Of a stretch of DNA of 12,790 nucleotides, positions 8,850-12,790 are shown piece after piece. The stretch comes from Larix sibirica (lineage: Eukaryota > Streptophyta > Pinopsida > Pinales > Pinaceae). The position numbers and the translations under genes were made by a program. Position 1 is the first letter of the stretch. Each line of letters begins with the position of its first letter. The notes under the pieces were generated by a model, which was not told where the DNA came from, did no database searches, and worked only from the letters and a program-made list of their open reading frames with translations. Location of the stretch: positions 10,124 to 22,913 of the forward strand of contig NWUY0300049588.1 of assembly GCA_004151065.3 (NCBI GenBank), in the 5' to 3' direction.

Positions 8850-9812
8850 ATGGTGAGTTTTAAGATAACTAATTTATAGAAAAGGCACAATACATTGGAA
8901 AATAAAAGTGTTTAAAGAAGTAGTGTAGGTGTCAACTAATGCGTAGGAATGCAACGACTAATATATATATAGCAACAAGAGCCACAAGGTGGCAATGTCC
9001 TCGACATTGCACCTGCGTTGTCAGGTAGGTTGCGATCGCCAGAAATTTCTATTTACTAAAAACAATGTTAACTATATGCTTCACTAATGATAAAATTAGT
9101 CCCCTTCCATCATCTTTCACTTTATCTTCGAAGCAAAAGATAATTTCATGCGGTTAGCAATTCTCGCAACAATGGTGATATCACCATAAAAAAATATGTA
9201 TAACAAAACCTAAATTTATTAATAGAAACATTTAAAATATATTTGTGAAAAGATGCATTTTGTTGATTAGTGGGAGCTCCCAAACTCATTAATATATTCT
9301 TGAGGGGAAGAAATTTTAGTGGATTTGGGGAATTGAGAAAGATTTTTTTATTGAAGAATTGGAAAAAAAAAAATTATGTTGAAAGAGAAAGTTTTGTATG
9401 TTATATTATTCTTAATTGATTTGTGGGGTATAGGAGAAATATTATTTATTGAGGCCCAAGAGAGAATAAAGGGAAGATCCATTTTTTATTAATTCGTATG
9501 GAAAGATTTTTCTTTGATAAGTAGGAAGGGATTCCTTTAATGATATATTCTAAGTTAGGAAATATTATTTTTAGTGTGGGGAATTTTTGTTTTTGATATA
9601 TAAAAAATTCTAAGAGTTTTTTTAATTGATTTATAGATTTTTTTTTTAAACTTTGACAGATATCAAAGGGGTCGACCAACAAGCGTATCCACTTTGATCA
9701 GATATCACTTTATCAACCAAATATCCATACGTTATATTTTGCTCAACAACCGAGTATGAATCTTCCTAAATACTTCCACGAATTACACAGCCATGGTCTT
9801 TTGATGAAATGA
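8850..9812 (+). CDS. Speculative two-exon small gene, 51-residue product
   Basis: Family not recognised. Seen: ATG at 8850-8852 directly abuts GTGAGT (8853), a strong splice donor. An acceptor-like tract (T-rich, then TTTGACAG, ending at 9659) lies 807 bp on. From 9660 a phase-0 frame of 50 codons runs to TGA at 9810-9812, including RIHFDQISLYQPNIHTLYFA and MNLPKYFHELHSHGLLMK. Joined, exon 1 gives only the Met and exon 2 the rest. A TATA-like box lies about 150 bp upstream (8696) and AATAAA about 50 bp after the stop (9859-9864). The intron is T-rich on the plus strand as in plants. Against it: two upstream mini-frames, a one-codon first exon and no known homologue. Exon 2 could instead be the last exon of another transcript, or chance. 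Confidence 0.22.
8987..9014. repeat. Hairpin: 12-bp stem with one bulge, 3-base loop
   Basis: GCAATGTC (8992-8999) and GACATTGC (9003-9010) are perfect reverse complements around the loop CTC. The pairing extends outward as AGGT/ACCT with one unpaired G. It is followed by a GC-richer stretch (GCGTTGTCAGGTAGGTTGCGATCGCC). Inside the speculative intron 8853-9659 it would be an RNA stem-loop. There are no miRNA-length arms and no helitron CTRR end. Confidence 0.6.
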
Positions 9813-9858
9813 AATGTAAGCTCACGCTATCAAATCGATGAAAAAATTTGATTAGACA

Positions 9859-9864
9859 ATAAAG
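9859..9864 (+). terminator. Candidate polyadenylation signal AATAAA
   Basis: AATAAA lies 47 bases after the stop codon at 9812 of the speculative small gene. The position suits a near-upstream poly(A) element, but the hexamer is common in AT-rich DNA, so it only supports the model weakly. Confidence 0.2.
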
Positions 9865-10414
9865 CAACATGTTTTTAATTGACCAACAGAGTTATTGGGA
9901 AATAAAAGGACTACAATGGTCGATAGTTTGCTTGGCTATCCTTGACATAGTCAATGATAGATGCATATTTGGTTAGCTCCGACTCAATCAACCTTCATGG
10001 CTCTTCCTCCAACTGCATAAATTTTATTCCATTAATGATATAACCAACATGTCGATGGAGTCGACTAGCGCTGTGGTCGAGGAGAAACTTGGGCAACGAA
10101 AATACAGTCGGCTATAGGTTAAAGTCAGTTATCTCCATAAGTTATAAGTATATACAACCATAGCAACATATCACCAGCAATATAATACAATAATGAATTC
10201 ATAAATATGACACATTTCGGCCTCGACAGAGTGCTACCTTTAGTGCTAAATTTCTTCAACACATTGGTCCTTCAGGCGTCGATGTTATGATATTTTGGCC
10301 TCTCATATAGAAAAGATGACCAAATTGGTTGATACGTCCCTTAATTTAGACGTTGGCGAACAATCCATTATAAGATGTCATAATAATAAGAGAGGCGGTT
10401 AGTTTTATGTAAAC
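9865..10414. other. Intergenic, no gene recognised
   Basis: Less AT-extreme than its neighbours, with several TCGAC/GTCGA-containing stretches (10050-10085). Short open segments exist on both strands, for example FGLDRVLPLVLNFFNTLVLQ near 10219-10278 (plus), but each is cut by stops and none matches a known family. It may hold further decayed coding sequence that I cannot identify. Confidence 0.4.
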
Positions 10415-10539
10415 CTCGAAGAGGCATTTTGAACGAGGTCACCTCTGCCACTTGGGAATCTTCTACGGACGACATTGTATTTGTCAGAATCCAGATTACG
10501 CTCAGCAGCAAGCGGCAATCTGCGGCATCCCTGACAAGA
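10415..10539 (-). CDS. Candidate internal exon, unrecognised
   Basis: On the minus strand a long pyrimidine tract (TTTGTTTTTATGCTTGTTTT) leads to TTAACAG ending at 10540, a strong acceptor. A GC-richer 125-bp segment follows and ends CGAG before GTTTAC (donor-like). Two of its three frames are open: one reads LVRDAADCRLLLSVIW...MSSVEDSQVAEVTSFKMPLR, the other ERNLDSDKYNVVRRRFPSGR. I recognise neither. The sharp rise in GC between intron-like flanks and the acceptor quality are the support. It could join the open segment at 10952-11217 upstream, but I see no shared domain. Confidence 0.25.
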
Positions 10540-10760
10540 CTGTTAACAAGAAAACAAGCATAAAAACAAACCCCTCGCTAAATTTAGAATCGCGCCAGAA
10601 ACCAAGAGAAAACATAAATATCATGAGGCTATTCACTTGGAAAATAATAATGATATCTACTGCCTACAACTCTACACACCGGTAAAAGTTTGACCAAACT
10701 ATCAGCGACGTTGTAGAAAGTAACAGCTTTTATGTCGCTTGCGATGACTCCGTAGTTTCA

Positions 10761-10830
10761 CTATAAAAGTTGGTCTTGTGACATTTGTCGAGACTTTCAA
10801 GTCACGTTACTGTTAGGGTTAGGGTTTCTA
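10761..10830 (+). promoter_or_regulatory. Candidate core promoter: TATA box plus telo-box-like leader
   Basis: CTATAAAAG (10761-10769) is a good plant TATA box. About 45 bp on, TTAGGGTTAGGGTTTC (10813-10828) gives two plant telomere-type repeats in a row. The reverse strand contains AAACCCTAA, the telo box common just downstream of start sites in plant translation and cell-cycle genes. The arrangement (TATA, expected start near 10793, telo box in the leader) is the usual one. The first ATG after it (10854) opens ATG CTT CAT TTA GTG, followed by a donor-like GTGAGC (10869). A partner acceptor TTCTTTCCCCAG ends at 10912, which would make an unusually short 44-base intron. No clear protein follows. 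Confidence 0.4.
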
Positions 10831-10951
10831 CTTTCAGCCTTCAACCCAGAGATATGCTTCATTTAGTGGTGAGCAACTGAATTTGGTCAAAGGCTTCCTT
10901 TTCTTTCCCCAGAATGTCAGTTACTTGTATCTCCTTGTTGACACGTATATC

Positions 10952-11217
10952 TTAGAAGGGCTGAGTTAAAATATTGTTCAAAAGTGCAAGTGCATCAGCT
11001 ACTAGTTTTGCTAAGATTTTGGCAGATATTATGATCTCGACCGCGGCTGCAAGGAATTGCAAAACCCAATGACAAAATCCATTGACAGACACAGACCGCA
11101 GATCGTGGCCACAGATCATTGGATAGGCTTTCTTTGAATGTTGGGTACTCTCTCCTGGACCTAGATGATGCAAACGCGCCGCCGGGTCCTGGGCATAGAA
11201 CCCCAGGAAAGCATCAC
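10952..11217 (-). CDS. Candidate 3'-terminal exon, unrecognised, helix-rich product
   Basis: On the minus strand, TTCTGTGTAG (ending at 11218) gives an acceptor after AT-rich intron-like DNA. From 11217 the frame is open to TAA at 10952-10954: DAFLGFYAQDPAARLHHL, then GESTQHSKKAYPMICGHDLR, SVSVNGFCHWVLQFLAAAVE and IIISAKILAKLVADALALLN. The C-terminal half is hydrophobic and could be a membrane or amphipathic helix. GC content is well above the flanks, as expected of an exon. A second frame is also open for about 70 codons, which weakens the case. No ATG begins the frame, so it could only be an internal or terminal exon. I recognise no family. Confidence 0.27.
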
Positions 11218-12200
11218 CTACACAGAATCAATAAAAAACCAAATCAATTTGATTTTTTTAAAACAATTAAATTTATAAAATAAAAACTTTACACATAACT
11301 TTATCGATTTTCATAAAATTTGAACTGAACCAGAGCTAATACCTCTACACGAAAAATATATATCTAGGACATAATAAGTAAAGTTTATGACACTGGCTAT
11401 AATGATCCCACTTGATATGAATATGGTATATCAAACTTGAAAAACATAAAGAAGTATTATTTAACATCGCCAACTTAGCCTTCGATACATAGTAATATGG
11501 TGACCAACTCGAGATACATGGCAGACTCTTCGTGATTTCGGGGTGGAGTATCAATCAACACAATATCCTTTGTACACCCATCTCATAGTGGATTTAAGTG
11601 TAAATATTGACTATTATGTTAAGGTGGTGTTTCGATGGGGTGACATCTGTCAGCGAAGGAGGTCACATCGTAGATGGAAGATTGTATGCACTTCCAGATG
11701 GGGTGACAATAATCCCACTTGCATTGGCATCGAGTGATCTGTCTCAGGTCCGAGTGTTAACATGAGCAGAGATCGGTATAGTTTGGTCAGCGATGATACC
11801 TCAGATCGGATACCCATGTGTTTACATAGATTCTAAGGTTTTAACAATACACAATACTAAAATCCTTAACTCAAAATCGAGCAAGTGGGTGCAACATTTT
11901 GAGGTTTAAGTATATGGGTTGCGAAATCCTATTATCTGATCAATAAGTATGCATAGTTTTTGAACCAGGTCATAATCTAAAGATTGGATCTTTATGGTTT
12001 ATGCAGAGTTTCCAAATCTAGATCTATCCAACTGATGAAAAGGGTTTAATAGTTTCAATAGTTATCATAATAAATTAAGATCACAATCGCAAGTAGGATG
12101 TATTCATGTGTAAATAGTTCTTTGATGTATTCTTAGTTGATACACGAAATGGAAATAATTTATCGAATCCGATCTAAATAACTATGTAAAGACCTTGATT
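11218..12200. other. AT-rich intergenic stretch, no supported gene
   Basis: No gene recognised. A 12-base direct repeat GATGGGGTGACA occurs at 11634-11645 and 11697-11708, 63 bp apart and in the same frame (both encode RWGD), inside an open frame 11543-11737 that is not otherwise gene-like. The remainder is unique AT-rich DNA. Confidence 0.45.
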
Positions 12201-12202
12201 TG

Positions 12203-12390
12203 TTTGCTTATGTAGAGTAGTGACTCCCTATAGAACAGTTCAAACATTATACAGACAATTGGAATCCATGGATCAATATCTAGCAAATACAAGCTTGAAT
12301 CATTGTTTATGTGGAGTAGCGATTCCCTATTGCACAGATCAGAACATTACACAGACATCTGGAATGCATGGATTGGGATCCAAACAAATT
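12203..12390. repeat. Two-copy tandem duplication, 99-bp unit
   Basis: Copy 1 (12203-12301) and copy 2 (12302 to about 12390) share TATGT(A/G)GAGTAG(T/C)GA(C/T)TCCCTAT, AACATTA(T/C)ACAGACA and TGGAAT(C/G)CATGGAT. Transition-type differences and a loss of similarity at the 3' end show it is old. It overlaps an open frame 12220-12474, which I attribute to the repeat and not to a gene. Confidence 0.8.
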
Positions 12391-12433
12391 GAAATTAACA
12401 AATGGATTGGGATTGTTGTGGAAATTAACAAAT
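12370..12433. repeat. Short direct repeat pair, 34 and 30 bp
   Basis: GGATTGGGAT followed by a variable piece and GAAATTAACAAAT occurs at 12370-12403 and 12404-12433. The two units are adjacent and differ by a 4-base indel in the middle. Confidence 0.75.
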
Positions 12434-12649
12434 TGAAAATTGAGTGTGACTTGAAATTTATCCATTTAACTTGAAAATTGTTACAAATTATTATACATTG
12501 CTATGTATAAATTTATAAGAATAAGATTTGATTTTTTTAGTGCATGTTTAAGAGATTATGATATACACATACCACATAACACATACCAAATCTAATTAGA
12601 TAAATGATAGGAAGAATTTGAGATTTGAAAAAATCTACAACCCTTTCAT
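12434..12649. other. AT-rich spacer
   Basis: Very AT-rich, with an ACATACCACATAACACATACC stretch near 12567-12587. No gene, no clear repeat unit and no regulatory site seen. Confidence 0.45.
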
Positions 12650-12790
12650 TGTCATTGAATCTTCAAACTATTACATAACTATCACAACGTTCATTTTTAT
12701 TGTTGTCATTGTATTTTCCAACTACTACACAACTATCACAATGTTAATTTTATTTGATTATGTCATTGAATTTTCCAACTACTACATAAT
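12650..12790. repeat. Tandem array, 54-57-bp units, running off the window
   Basis: Units start at 12650, 12704 and 12761, each with TGTCATTG(A/T)AT followed by TTCCAACTACTACA(C/T)AA-type sequence. Units 1 and 2 also share CTATCACAA(C/T)GTT. The third is cut by the window edge, so the true length is unknown. Units differ at several positions and vary by 3 bp. It is probably a minisatellite or the edge of a larger repeat. Confidence 0.85.

Noticed and set aside
9446-9682. 78-codon minus-strand open frame
   Set aside because: Product is almost all I, K, L, F, N and S. It is the reverse of a T-rich intron-like tract.
10813-10828. Interstitial telomere or chromosome-end signal
   Set aside because: Only about two TTTAGGG-type units are present, placed as a leader telo box downstream of a TATA box.
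1-12790. LTR retrotransposon or DNA transposon body
   Set aside because: I looked for reverse transcriptase, integrase and transposase motifs, and for long terminal or inverted repeats with target duplications, and found none. The large repeats are adjacent tandem copies.
1-12790. Organelle DNA insert, rRNA or tRNA genes
   Set aside because: No recognisable chloroplast or mitochondrial genes, tRNA cloverleaf or rRNA sequence was seen by eye.

Overview
This window looks like nuclear DNA from a large plant genome. It is AT-rich, has no long open reading frame on either strand, and carries intron-like T-rich tracts with plant-style splice signals, a telo-box-like element beside a TATA box, and many short old tandem duplications. 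A gymnosperm or another repeat-rich seed plant would fit, but nothing here fixes the lineage. I found no bacterial genes, rRNA, tRNA, CRISPR array or intact transposon, and no new multi-gene system.

The clearest gene is dead. On the minus strand, about 4984-5810, lies a decayed CYP74 cytochrome P450 of the allene oxide synthase / hydroperoxide lyase / divinyl ether synthase family (oxylipin pathway). It has stops, frameshifts, an internal deletion of about 35 codons, a likely lost heme cysteine and an in-frame 39-bp triplication. A second relic, at 756-875 on the plus strand, resembles one exon of a plant receptor-like kinase at the start of the kinase domain. It has two stops and intron-like borders.

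Layout: 1-755 pyrimidine-rich intron-like DNA with internal repeats; 756-875 kinase exon relic; 876-4983 intergenic DNA with tandem duplications of about 150 and 247 bp; 4984-5810 CYP74 pseudogene, followed upstream by short repeats to 5934; 5935-7776 intergenic with a 23-bp x4 array; 7777-8354 a 289-bp tandem duplication; 8696-9864 a speculative small two-exon gene (TATA box, ATG ending in a splice donor, acceptor, 51-residue product, AATAAA); 10415-10539 and 10952-11217 candidate minus-strand exons around a plus-strand TATA/telo-box promoter candidate; 11218-12790 AT-rich DNA with 63-, 99- and 54-57-bp repeats, the last running off the window.

The genes do not appear to work together. The window reads as a gene-poor interval with two gene relics, a few unproven exons and repeated local duplication. 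All family assignments come from reading translations by eye and were not checked by database search.
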